Part shown: in pieces, positions 32,674 through 44,045 of the stretch | Position numbering within the stretch: the stretch's first letter is position 1 | Layout: the number at the start of each line of letters is the position of its first letter | Assembly: GCA_949358305.1 (NCBI GenBank) | Contig: OX442318.1 | Coordinates: 10,212,517-10,276,516 of the forward strand | Origin: Strigamia acuminata | Taxonomy: Eukaryota; Arthropoda; Chilopoda; Geophilomorpha; Linotaeniidae | Direction of reading: 5' to 3' | DNA: 64,000 nucleotides | Made by a program: the position numbers and the translations under genes | The notes under the pieces: model-generated | Database searches by the model: none | The model's input: only the letters and a program-made list of their open reading frames with translations | What the model was told of the DNA's origin: nothing

Positions 32674-35536
32674 TTATGGAATAAAAGGTTCCAGTTCGTG
32701 ATAATTTTTTTCTTGTGATTTTGTAAATGAACGAATTTTTTTATTTAATTTTGAAGTGACGTTCCGGTTTGTGAAATTATCCATTTCGACCCTTGCACAA
32801 TTTTCTAATTCGAGCTCTGCACAATTTTCTAGTTCTTCAAATTCTTCAGTCAGTGATTCTAAGATGGTGTCAACAATTTTTCTTTCTAGTAGTGCTTCGT
32901 TGTAGGCTATTCTTAGCTGCATAGTTCCATTAAAACTTGAGACTCCGAATGACAAACCTGTAAGGGAAACAAGGAAACCGGGTTTATTTCAATTCAAAAC
33001 TCCTACTTTGCATTATACGCGAGTGTATACGGTAACTGAATGGAATTTGTGTTCACAAACTCGCTGCTTTCCAAATGCCATCAAAACACACAATACTCTA
33101 TATAAACACTTGAAGGCATAAGGCTATACGGATTTAGGGACAAGCTCTTTCTTGAATAGGAAAATTTTTTTTCTATCTATTTTTTTCAATGAAAATTTGT
33201 GACTTTGTTTATCTGATAATAAAGGAAATCTCAGGTGAAATTTGTATTGATTCATCATTTATTTAATTAGTTATTCTTTTTGCAAAATTGGTGCCCCTTA
33301 AAACTCCAGCAAAACTTTTAAACAGGCTTTGCTGCTTTAGTAAAGAGCGCTTCAGTTAACAGCCTTTTTGCATTTACCGGTAGTGTTTAAACCCACCACC
33401 AGATGGTTCAAAGTTTATTATTATTGCATTAACATATTGCGCCCTCTATAAATTTAGTAAAGAACTACAAAAAACCTAAACAGCGCTTCAACTAATTGAC
33501 CTGAAAATTGTCTCTAAATCCGTAATGGCTTATACCAGAACGGCACATTTTACCGCCAAGGGTTAAAATGTTTGTATTTTGGCATGTTTTAGGGTCAAAA
33601 ACACACAAATTCATGGACGCGACATCACTATTCTACAATGCAAACACTGAAACACTAGGTGCGTTCAATTTGCGAAAGGAAAGACCTTTTCTTACTTTGG
33701 CAAAGGAAGAAAAAGTACTTTAGAATGAATGCATTACTTGTTACTTTCCTTTGGTTTGCACATGCTCAAATTCTAGTTTTAGTATGCTGTAATCTGATTT
33801 TAATCTGGTTTTAATATACACAAATCCAGTTTTTAGTAACTAATGAACGTTTTTTTGATAAAAACAAACGTTTTTTCGATAAAAACAAACATTTTTTCGA
33901 TAAAAACAAACGTTTTTTGATAAAAATGAACATTTTTACGATTAAAATGGATGTTTTATCATTATTTCAAGTGATAAACCTTTACTTGATTGTTGGTTTG
34001 GCTGACAAATTACTAATGCGCATGCGCCGATCGCGAAAGTAAAAGTGAAAGGAAGAAAAGTAACCAGATCGCTACCTTTGGCTATTTTCCTTTCGGAAAT
34101 AATGACGTTTTTGACGTCACTTCCGGTGTCGAAAGTAACGAAAGGAAAGATTCTTCTTTCCTTTCGCAAATTGAACGCACCTACATATTACTACACGACT
34201 TTGTGAATGCAACTTGTACGTGACAAACTTTATATTTCACACATCATTTCGCATACATACCCATTGCATTTGTTTGTGGTGGAAACATAGCACAGGCCAC
34301 TAGTTGTTTGCCCTGATTATTCAAACATAGTGACTGTTGCAGGGGAACATTACTAATATGAATGTCAGTTTCATGATAACCTTTCTTTACAATCTGAGCT
34401 GGCAGTCGATTCATAGCAGCACTTGCCAGTAAATAACTAAAATAATAGAACGGTAAATCCTTCTGTTTGCTCGTAAACTTATGAGTGCTCTTCAGTCTCT
34501 CTAAAGCAGTATTGTCGCTTATTGCAAGGTGAATGACAAACATGGAAACCGCATTCTTAAATCCAGCTTCCTGATACCCACTTTCTATTGAAATTGGAAC
34601 TGTTGCTGTAATATCACTAAGTGGAATATTGTGCGTGAAAAAACATCTTTTTAAGGCACCAGCAATGCAGGATGTAACAACATCGTTGACAGTTGCGCCA
34701 GCTTTTCGTCCGGCCATCTTAAATCGAGCTACCGGTATCGGATATAATGGCCAGCTTCTAATCCGTACCTTTCCTTTTTCTCGTGGAGGTTTTGAAGTAT
34801 ATTCCTCCTTGATATCTGTCTCGTAATAATATTTAGGGAAATAAAATAAAGTGGTTAGTAAAAGAGTTTTTCTAGTCGGTTTTGGTGGTTTTGGTGGCAA
34901 ACCCTCGTCAGACTTTTCATTGAGGAAACAACGACTCGTCATTTGGTTCAAGTGACCACCGTCGGCCAGGCAATGATGGAATCTTGAGAAAATCACATAC
35001 CGAGGTTCGTTAGCGAAGGATTGGTCAAGTGGGAAAAGCAATACTAGCCAAGGTGATTTGTTTTCGCATAACAACTGGTTCCAAAGTTGGGAACATATTT
35101 CGTCGAGTTCGTCTTGATTTTTAGGCGGTTTGCAATTGTAACGTTGAACGTGGTCATTAATTGAGAAATTTGTGTCCAGTAACCAGAAATAATATCCGCA
35201 CGAATAAATGATGTGTTTTCGAAGGAGAGGGTGTTTGTATTGACCGTTGTGCTTCACTTCGGTCCAGTTTTTCCGGACGGTTGTTTTGATTTCTTCCAAG
35301 TCTAGTGTTCCTTGAAAAGTCATGTACTCATTTATTACACCTTCCCCGCTCTGCATTATAATTAGAAAGCTGGCATCGATATTCTTGAGTAACTTGATCC
35401 ATTGTTTGTGTCTTATGCTCAAAAATATTCTGAGCAATTGAATGAACACTTCACACGTGCAAAGAATGGGAATAGCTACTAGAGAATAAGCTGCTGCCAG
35501 CAGAAAGCACACAAGTGCCGTAAGAAACTGGCGCAT
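32674..35536 (-). CDS. WS/DGAT-like acyltransferase, gene 4
   Basis: Exon 1 is 35536-34261 (1276 nt) and exon 2 is 32957-32674 (284 nt), phase 1, 519 aa. It begins MRQFLTALVC with a hydrophobic anchor. It has SPW at 161-163, HHCLADGGH from 187, and ATVNDVV. The loop between about 215 and 268 differs from the paralogues (PPKPPKPTRK, SKPPREKGKV). Exon 2 starts LSFGVSSFNG and has the long tail ELENCAELELENCARVEM... ending ELEPFIP, shared with gene 5. The intron (1303 bp) holds two transposons. The stop lies 0.25 kb from the element that hosts copia 1. Predicted intact membrane acyltransferase; substrate unknown. Confidence 0.9.
33118..33565. mobile_element. Second copy of the piggyBac-like short element
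   Basis: It is similar along its length to 25352-25805 ('gaaaatttgtgactttgttt', 'ccttaaaactccagc'). The right end AAGGG is followed by TTAA. The left end is missing or changed. It lies in the gene 4 intron. Confidence 0.7.
33655..34183. mobile_element. Inverted-repeat element (taggtgcgttcaat ends) in gene 4 intron
   Basis: The ends TAGGTGCGTTCAATTTGCGA and the complement are near-perfect inverted repeats. A run of 'ttttttcgataaaaacaaac' units lies inside (33850-33950). I see no clear target duplication. Confidence 0.8.
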
Positions 35537-35860
35537 TTTGTGTTCTGCTTTACAAGCGCAGCGGTTTGCTATGGGTATGTAATAGCTGTATATCCTTATT
35601 GTTTAGGGTGAAACTATGCATTTTTATTGTTGTAGCCATGTGGCAAAGCTCACAAAGATCGTTGGTAGGATTGTGTAATTTGGATTTTTGTTTTGTTGGA
35701 ATACAACATGTGCAGGGGCGGATCCAAGAAAGGGATGTTCAATGTTTGAATATTGGCATGTGAAACAATCAGGTACATCACTCTATGTTTTAAGTTCAAG
35801 CAGTACAATATTTGCTTGTTCCAGTTTTTTAAATCTATTCTAAACTTTAATTTCACTGTT
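35537..35860 (-). promoter_or_regulatory. Conserved leader and duplicated upstream flank of gene 4
   Basis: The minus strand reads 'catagcaaaccgctgcgctt' just upstream of the ATG, as in genes 3 and 5. From 35600 to 35860 the sequence closely follows 24480-24720 upstream of gene 3, including 'aggggcggatccaagaaagg'. The duplication unit therefore included several hundred bases upstream. Confidence 0.6.
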
Positions 35861-36054
35861 GTGACCCTGGATCTTAATCTCAATTAGTAGAACTGTAAGG
35901 GTCACGGTGGGTTGCCGCGACGAGACTTATAATTAACTAACTTACTAATTACGGTATTAATAGTGAAGAAATTCAACTCAATTTCTTAAATAACAAAAAC
36001 TCTTAATTTATTCTTTACAATAAATGTTTGATATGATGTTGAAATTATACAATA

Positions 36055-36702
36055 AGTGGTTTCATTAAATGAGCAATTATTGTGATTAGTTGATTATTGC
36101 AATAATCGTAATCACTCAACAAAAATCTGATTATGTGATTATTGCTCCGATGGGCGGAATTGTTTAAATTGTAACCTAAATACGTTGCAATTGTTTAACA
36201 AAGTTCTTACAAATAATAATTGCAACTACCTAGCTCGTTTCATGTGTTCAGTTTAACCTAAACTGAGCAGACTGTTATATTATGACCTTGTGTAGTGTAA
36301 GCGGGTCTGGCGTCGCCATGTTGGTTTCAGTTGAGAGGCTTAAAGTCAGCAGAAAATTATGGTTTGGGGTGATTACTTGATTAGTTGCTTAGTTGCTTAT
36401 TTGATGAAATCATTATTCTCAGGATTGGTTGAATCCATTCACATGATACATCAAGTAATCGACTAATCAAAGTAATCAAAGTATAGTCAAAGCTGCGTAG
36501 CTCGGACATAGGACGGGTCCTAGAAACTTGTCCGGTCTAGGGAATGTCCTGATGGGAGAGGCGATTTAACATTGCTGGGTATAGGCCGGGACCAAATTAG
36601 GCCCTCCAAACTGTCCGGACCACACAGCTGTCCGGACGGTGCTATGTCCAGGCTACGCAGCTTTGACTGTAATCAACTAATCGCTCATTTAATGAAACCC
36701 CT
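36055..36702. mobile_element. aggggttt-family element with a nested insertion
   Basis: The ends agtggtttcattaaatgag and the complement match 6725-7304, with TA on both sides. Positions 36484-36669 are a later insertion. The surrounding DNA (35864-37096) starts TGTGACCC and ends GTGACA and could be a solo LTR, but I find no target duplication. Confidence 0.8.
36484..36669. mobile_element. 186-bp TA-flanked element nested in the previous one
   Basis: The ends (t/c)AGTCAAAGCTGCGTAGC are inverted and flanked by TA. The related element at 6725-7304 shows the unoccupied site (caaagtaatcaac, about 7268-7280). The YAGT-type ends resemble pogo/Tigger short elements. Confidence 0.85.
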
Positions 36703-37096
36703 TAATGACTAGATTTAGAACTTATAATCATAAAATTAATAAAATAGAAATGAAATATCTTAAAATGGCGGCAACGGCGATATTTTCTCGTCGTTGACGT
36801 TTGAACCCAAATATGGCGACGAAGATGGCTCTTGTCGACCTTGTTTATTGCGAATAATTATACATGCGTAATCTACTTATTTTACATAAATACACAAACG
36901 TGAGTACGATCCCGTCCAATATAAATGATGTTGTGTCACTGCAAGTTTGGATTTCCTTAATTACACGATGACCACATTTGACGGCGGCTATTTTAAAAGG
37001 ATTTCACGGACCTCTGCCCAACTAACTGCGCTAAGTTCACCACTGCAAGCAACTTTTGTTCAAATTAATTATCTACATCTAAATTAATCGTGACAA

Positions 37097-37340
37097 TGTT
37101 ATAACAAATAATCCATTATTACAGATGATCTTTATTTAAAAACAATAAAGTGTATAAATTTTCTTAACTGCCAATTTGTTGAACTTATCAGTGTGTGGGT
37201 TTACTACTACTTCACGATGAAATATGAATCTGTATTGTTACAGCCATGTGCCAAAGCTCACAAAGATCATTCGTAGGATTGTACTAGTAATTCAAAACAA
37301 AAATTTTCAGAACAATTGAAAAATTTTATTTTTAGCTTAT
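37097..37340 (-). repeat. Orphan copy of the family's upstream flank
   Basis: It resembles 24370-24560 (upstream of gene 3) and 15300-15480 (upstream of gene 2): 'taaattttcttaactgcc', 'gtgtgggtttac', 'ccatgtgccaaagctcac'. No gene lies next to it in the right place, so it may mark a deleted family member or a rearranged flank of gene 4. Confidence 0.5.
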
Positions 37341-37483
37341 AAAACACGTGTTTTTCATGTGACAAAAATCAACCTAAAAATGTGGTCCTATGAGATCAGA
37401 TGACACATCTCAAACAGCATTTGATGTTTGATTCGTTATCACTGATGATAATTCTTGTCTTCAGGACGTTTGAACAGTTAAAG

Positions 37484-37736
37484 CAGGGGTGTCCAACATC
37501 CTGGCTTCCTTGGGTCTCATTGGAAAAAGAGGAATTGTCGTAGGCCACACATAAAATACACTGACACTAACGATAGCTGGTGGTAATATACACCACCACA
37601 GATAACTTAAGCAAAAAAAGTACTCGAATAATAATCCTGATTTTAATACCGTTTGCTGTCTAAAGAAATTTTTTTTTTAAGTTTGTGTGTTGGGCCGCAT
37701 CCACAAACGGCTTGGTCTTCAGGTTGGATACCCCTG
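37484..37736. mobile_element. hAT-like short element (CAGGGGTGTCCAAC ends)
   Basis: The ends CAGGGGTGTCCAACATCC and GGTTGGATACCCCTG are inverted. The flanks AGTTAAAG and AGTTAAGC share their first six bases, which fits a slightly decayed 8-bp duplication. Confidence 0.75.
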
Positions 37737-38334
37737 AGTTAAGCAAGGATTCTTGGTGAAAGGTTCTTTAGCTTGTGGCGCCATCTTTTGTGGAAGTTTT
37801 AGTCAAATCGTAATAGTAGCTGCAATCAAAAATAAAAATAACAATTTTAGTTTAAGTGTGTGTTGTGTTTTTGCAGGAGGAGAGGCTTGCTATGACTTTG
37901 TAAGCAACAATAAATGTAACACGATTGTCTCCTAAGTGAGAAAAGTTCAGTTTAAAATTGTAAAACTATCGTGCATGTGTGTCTCATTACGGTCGCTCCG
38001 TAATGGAGCAACCGTTCCATACACGTTAGGTTGAAATACAATAATGGCGCAGTCGCCTGGATCTGGCCTGTGCAGCCTAAATTTTTTTCTACCCAGTTTT
38101 GAAAGTACATATGAGCAAAAATTTAGCGATTTGAAAATCGAACTAAAACCCCAGTGATGCTCGAATCCAAGATGGATTCCAGTTGGCCGTTATCTCCCAG
38201 TATTTGTTTTGCTCTCTGCTCACGGTTTTCCATCAGTTTCTGGCCAGCTAAGAGTTTTTTTTTAGCTTTCTGCTTCAGAAATCAGAGTCGTTTGTAAAAT
38301 CTGAAACTTAAGCCTTTTTGGAATTTGAATTCGA

Positions 38335-38860
38335 ATGTTTCTGATTTTATCTGGAATATGATTTGATTCATCTTTATTTGCAGCTTGTTAGCTATTATCA
38401 TGTGCTTAGTAACTTGCAGGGAATTGTGGCACTATCACAAAAGAATGTAGTTGATGCTTCCAGACGATTTTATCAGAAGAAAGAATTGATGATAAAATAT
38501 ATCTGTGAATCACCATCAAGTAGAGATGAAAGTTTGATTGGTTATCAATCTTCGTTGGTTTCTTTTTTGTTATTTCTGATCCCATCTGGAATATTCCAAC
38601 CATATTTCGTTAGCTTTATTTGCAGCTTGATCACTTACAAACAATTGTTGTGCTATCACGAAAGAATGGAGTTAATGCTCCCAGATGATTTGATCAAAAA
38701 AGAAAGAATTGATGATAAGAAAATTTCTGTGAGTCACCAGCAAGAGAAGGTGAACGTTTAGATGGTCTGATATTACGTACAAGCAAAAATATATGAATGT
38801 TCTAGATACCACTGAATTATTTGAAAATAGAATTTTTCATTTTTGATGAAAAAAAGAAAA
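38335..38860 (+). repeat. Copy 4 of the downstream segment, internally duplicated
   Basis: The plus-strand frame at 38363-38761 (132 aa) is the longest in this repeat family. It holds two related halves: one with SQKNVVDASRRFYQKKELMIK and one with YHERMELMLPDDLIKKERIDDKK. The hydrophobic SLVSFLLFLIPSGI lies between them. Relatives at 1160 and 9800 are broken by stops. It could be a remnant or a living exon of an unrecognised membrane protein. Confidence 0.4.
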
Positions 38861-39435
38861 GGAAAATAAAATGAATGAACTATTGAAACAGAAATAATAT
38901 TTCAAAACTCATTATTTCATTATTTAAATTTTGATTGAGAAATGAAACTGTTAATTTATAGAGTTAATACTTGCTTAATTGGGAATAATCGGTCAACCCA
39001 GGGTTGTATTTTATTCAAGAATGTACTTATTACACATTTATTTGTAGTGGAATCTTTTTTATACAATATTGAATATTCACTTATGATGCTGTATGGAAAC
39101 CAAGAAAAATTACGAACCGCCGCAATCTTTACTGTGTTGCAACGTAGAACTACGTTAGGAGCAATGTCTGCTTACAGGTACTTTTGAACTTATCAACACC
39201 CGGATTACAAACTTTCAGAGATATGAAATCTGTCACGATACTGTTACGAGGAAAGAGGCAGCTGGTTTACAGTCCCAAGCCCAGCTCCCACTAGGAACAA
39301 CAAGTGAATTGTGTGGTGTCCGCCAGTGAATGGTGTGACAGACCTTAAGACTGATTTTACTTATATTTACTTAGTGCTATTCATTGCTTTAATGTTAAGT
39401 TTAATACTGAATTGATATTTTGCTTGGTTAGCTTA

Positions 39436-39787
39436 CCGTATATCTTCGGGTATAATACGAGAAATTTATTGCAAATTTCACAGCTCTAATTGGGGGGGTC
39501 GTACTATACGCGCATAATACAAAAAAAAAATTGTAACATACGTATTACGGACGTTTAACGTAGGTTTTATGTACATATAACGTACGTTTATACATATTTC
39601 TATATATTTATGTGCTGTTAGGGTTATAAAATAAACAATCTTAACATTTTATTTTGAATAAATCAATTTTTCTTTTGTGATTTTTCATTGTTGTGGTAGA
39701 CAATTACACCATTTATTACAAAAATGGCGCCTTAAAATGGGGGGGTCGTATTATACGCAGGGTCGTATTATACCCGAAGATATACGG
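39436..39787. mobile_element. 352-bp TA-flanked element with perfect 25-bp ends
   Basis: The ends CCGTATATCTTCGGGTATAA and the complement are perfect inverted repeats, TA on both sides. 'gggggtcgta' words recur inside near each end. The CCGTA start resembles the element in gene 2. Confidence 0.9.
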
Positions 39788-40089
39788 TACTTTAGTTTAT
39801 GATTTACAGTGTATAAGTTAGAACTGCAAGTTCTTCCAGTTTAGATTTATATTTAGGTGAATAAAGGATTTATAATTAAATGTTTTAACACTGATTCATA
39901 GTCAGTCATTTAACTTTCCCATAGCCATGGTGGGTCAGAAAAATAACAAAAGTATTAAAATAACTGTAATTCTTTTTTTTCTGAAAATTACTTTAGAGGA
40001 CCAGCTTTAATTCCTCCAAAAATATTTTTTCTAAATTTATAATAACTCTAGTTAGTTATAATATTATATCAATTAGGAATAAGTTAAAC

Positions 40090-40114
40090 TAATAATAATA
40101 ATAATAATAATAAT
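40090..40114. repeat. (TAA)n microsatellite
   Basis: About eight copies of AAT/TAA. Confidence 0.95.
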
Positions 40115-40499
40115 ATTTACAACATAAAACATCATTATGTGAGCGCCGTACACTGTTTTGCCACTTTTTAGCACTAGGCGGTATATTGAAACGATTCTGC
40201 ACATGTGCACAATCTTAATTTTCCAGGTGCAATCACATTTTTCCTGGCCTCAGCACATGTTTTAATGTGCTCAAACCAGAAAAAATGCGATTGCATCCGG
40301 AGAAATATATGGGTGGCACTGCGTTAGGGCAGCGTCACAAATTAACATGAAAGAAAATGGAGGGCCGAACACTCCAGTTTGTGAGAGGAAACTTGATTTA
40401 TTGAAATTTGCTCATCTTTCCTCGGATTAGTGCTGATTATATTACCCAATTTCAGGACTCAAAATGTACTCGAGCAAACAGTGTTCCCGTTCATAAAAC

Positions 40500-42126
40500 T
40501 TATTGAAGAAAAGGTTGAAGTTCTTGATAATTTTTTTCTTGTGATTTTGTAATTGAACTAGCTATCTTTTTAAAGTTGGAAGTGGTGTTCCAGCTTGTGG
40601 AATTTTTCCTTTCGAGTCCTTCACAATTTTCCATCTCGAGATCTACACAATTTTCTAATTCTTCAAATTCTTCAGTCAATGATTCAAAGAAGGTGTCAAT
40701 AACGATCCTTTTTACTATTGCTTCGTTGTTTGCTACCGCCAGCTGCATACTTCCATTAAAACTTGTAATCATGAATGACAAACCTGGAAGGGGAAACAAA
40801 GAAAACATTGTAATTTTTGGCAAGAATTCATATATCTCATAGCTTATTTTACATACCCATTGAATATGTTTGTGGTGGAAAAATAGCACAGGCCACAAGT
40901 TTTTTGTCATGGTTGTTGAAACATTGTGATTGTTGTAGAGGGATATTACTAATAATAAGGTCAATTCCAAGAAAACCTCTTTGAATGATTGGAGTTGGAA
41001 GTCGATTTAAAACAGAGCTTGCCATTAAATAATCAAAATAATAATATGGTAAATCCTTCAATTTGCTTGTACATTTTTGTGTGCTTTTTAGTCGCTCTAA
41101 AGCAGTATTGTCACTAAATGCAAGAGGAATGGTAAAAGAGGAAATCACATTCTTAAAACCAGCCTCTTGATATCTACTTTGCATTGAAACTGGAATAACG
41201 GCTTTTACGTCATTTAGTGGAATATTATGCTTGAAAAAACATCTTTTTAAGGCACCAGCAATGCATGATACCATCACGTCATTGATAGTTGCTCCAGCTT
41301 TTTGTCCTGCCATTTTGAATTTTGCTATAGAAGCTATCGGCCGTGATCTAACATGTACCTTTCCGTCTTGTGTTGGCGGTAATGGATAATGTTTCCTGTT
41401 GATTTCTGTATCGTAATGAAATTTGGGGAAATAAAACAAACTGGTTAATAAAGCAGTTTTTGTAAATTGTTTTTCTGGGTGTAGTGGCAAACTCTTGATA
41501 TACTTTTCATCGAGGAAACATTGACTCGTCATTTGGTTCACATTATAACCATCGACTATAGAATGATGGAATCTTGAGAAAATTACATACCGCGGTTCAC
41601 CCGCGAAGGAATGGTCAAGTGGAAAGAGCAATATTAACCAAGGTGATTTGTTTTCGCATAACAACTGGTTCCAAAGTTGGGAACATATTTCGTCGAGTTC
41701 GTCTTGATTTTTAGGCGGTTTGCAATCGTGAAGTTGAACGTGGTCATTGATTGAGAAATTTGTGTCCAGCAACCAGAAATAATATCCGCACGATTGAATG
41801 ATGTGTTTTCGTAGAACAAGATGTTTGTATTGATCGTTGTGCTTTACATCGGTCCACTTATTCCTGACGGTTGTTCTGATTTCTTCCAAGTCAACTGTTC
41901 CTTGCAAAACCATGCACTCATTTATTACAGTATTTCCGTCATCCCTTAGTATTAGAAAGTTGGCATCGATATTCTTGAGTAACTTGATCCATTGTTTGTG
42001 TTTTATGCTCAAAAATATTCTGAGCAATTGAACGAACACTTCACACGTGCAAAGAATGGGAATAGCTAATAGAGAATAAGCTGCTGCCAGCAGAAAGTAT
42101 CCAAGTGCTACACAAAACTTGTTCAT
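40500..42126 (-). CDS. WS/DGAT-like acyltransferase, gene 5 (compact form)
   Basis: Exon 1 is 42126-40857 (1270 nt) and exon 2 is 40783-40500 (284 nt). They are separated by a 73-bp intron, the shortest in the family, with no transposon. The product is 517 aa. It starts MNKFCVALGYFLLAAAYS with a hydrophobic anchor. It has SPW at 161-163, HHSIVDG at 187-193 and ATINDVM near 280. Exon 2 begins LSFMITSFNG and carries a long tail (ELENCVDLEMENCEGLE... ELQPFLQ). HHSI replaces the HHC found in the paralogues; that site varies across WS/DGATs. This gene shows the likely ancestral layout of genes 1-5. Confidence 0.92.
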
Positions 42127-42240
42127 TTTCTGTTTTGCCTAACAAGCTCTGCAGTTTGCTATGTACGTGTAATGAATGTATATCATTGGCTTGCACCCAT
42201 TCTTTTATTATTATTTGATTGTAATCTCTTGTAACATCAG
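42127..42240 (-). promoter_or_regulatory. Conserved leader of gene 5
   Basis: Minus strand: 'catagcaaactgcagagctt' and then 'caaaacagaaa' before ATG, as in genes 1, 3 and 4. The more distal 'aatgatatacat' also recurs upstream of gene 3 as 'aatgatgtacat'. Confidence 0.55.
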
Positions 42241-42758
42241 AACATACAAACAAAAATTTGTTCGTCCAAAAGCACTGGTATGCTTTTTATCGAAACTCCA
42301 AAACAAGTACATAAATTTCGTTAAGTGAGGCACTTAATTGAAACATATCTTGAGCTGTATCACTTCTTTCAAAGCCAACTAACTTATAATTCTATATTGT
42401 TTCAGCCATGTACCAAAGCGAACAAAGATTATTGGGTCTATTGTAATTCAGAACAAAGTAAAAAAGAAACAACATATGTAATTAATATCCTGTTGGAAGG
42501 CAACATCTGCAGGGGCGGATCCAAGAAAGGGTTAGCCAATAAAATGTTCTTTATTCTTTAAAATATCACAAAAGGCATAAATTAAATCGTCCCAGTAATT
42601 ACAAAAATTCTGAATAAGGTTGAGAAAAGCCAATTATGGTCTCATATTTAATATTTGACTACATTTACATTTTTTTGTGTGTTGTGGTAATCAATTACTT
42701 GGAATTTTATAATGCATTTTAGATGGGTATGCTGTGCAATTCCACCGCTCGATCTGCG

Positions 42759-43005
42759 TATACTCTGAGACGATACAACGTTGTCCTATTTCCAGCCGTA
42801 TCACTTGTGTAGTGGCACAAAAAAGTAGCCCAAAACACCAGAAATGTAATCGAACTCCAGACATTGTAATCGATTACCAAAACTTGTTTCATTGTCAAAG
42901 GGGATGCTTTGACACAGAACTACGTACTTTTCCGCGTAGTAGAGCGCCCACAGTTAGGCATAATACGGCTGGAATTAGGTCAACGTTGTATTGGTTCAGA
43001 GTGTA
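42759..43005. mobile_element. Short inverted-repeat element (tatactctgag ends)
   Basis: The left end TACTCTGAGACGATACAACG matches the complement of the right end with a few differences. The centre contains 'caccagaaatgtaat' and 'tgtaatcgattac', as in other members. Non-coding. Confidence 0.65.
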
Positions 43006-44045
43006 GTGGACAAGTCATATGCCCTTTTAAAGGTCAAGTGCACTGAGTGGGTTTTATTTTTTTTCTGATAGAGCTTAATAAAAAAATATTTTTCATGTTA
43101 AAAAAAATAATATTTGGGCCTTTATCACTGTTAAATAACAATTGAAAAACTTGACTTTTTCAATGTGATGCATGATGGTTGTTGGCTGGATGATCTAAGT
43201 TTGTTGGTGGTTGGTGGTGTTGATGTTGCGCAAGTGCTTGCGCATGCACAGAGGACAGTTTTCACTCCCGCAATCAAGGTCAGCCATTATGAATCCAGTG
43301 TTTGCACTGATTATGCATCTTATTGATTGATTAGATACATTTTTTAATTTATGAGAGCAAAGATGGGCCCTTATACAGTGATGAGGGCCCCTGAATGCCA
43401 AAATAATAAAGAATGTTTAAAAACTTTAAAAAAATAATTTAAAACACCAGCAACCTTGATTTTCAAACAGTATTGGCTAGTACTAAATTTACTCAGATGA
43501 TGGCGCTGCGGTATCGCGGATATTGTCTATTGCCAAACTAGCATTACACTTAAAAACAAGTAAATATCTGTAATGCAGGGAAGCATTACATATTAGACTT
43601 CAAAGTTGGGACTAGGCTTTGGGTCGATAAGCCTTTAGGTTGACAGCTATTGGAGTCTTGATGGCATTGGATCAAAAACATGCATTGGTTGTTGCACTGT
43701 GACAATGACCATGTTTACATGGTCAAAGTTTTCCAGATAAGTAAAAATTCGGATTTTTTTTATCTGGATAACTGTTTGCGTTTACATGATGTTAGTTTTC
43801 TGGTGCCAGATTATGACATCATGCGACTATTACCCATAATGCACTTTGATTATCTGGAACAACAAAATGGCTGTTGATCCATTTCAACCATAGTCTAAAC
43901 AAATGAAATTTAGCTCATGTAACTTTTCAAAAGCAAGAACTATTATGAATTTGTGAATAAAAGAAAGAAATACATTATTTTCGTTTATATACTTCATGCC
44001 ATCTTTACTAAGGTCAGTACAAGAATTTGGTTCAAAATAGCGACG
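43006..44045. other. Gene-free stretch
   Basis: No supported gene. Between about 43700 and 43870 there are imperfect inverted words ('ccagataa'/'ttatctgga'), possibly an old short transposon. Confidence 0.5.

Noticed and set aside
35864-37096. Solo LTR (TGTGACCC...GTGACA)
   Set aside because: The ends look LTR-like, but the flanking five bases do not match and no second copy is in the window.
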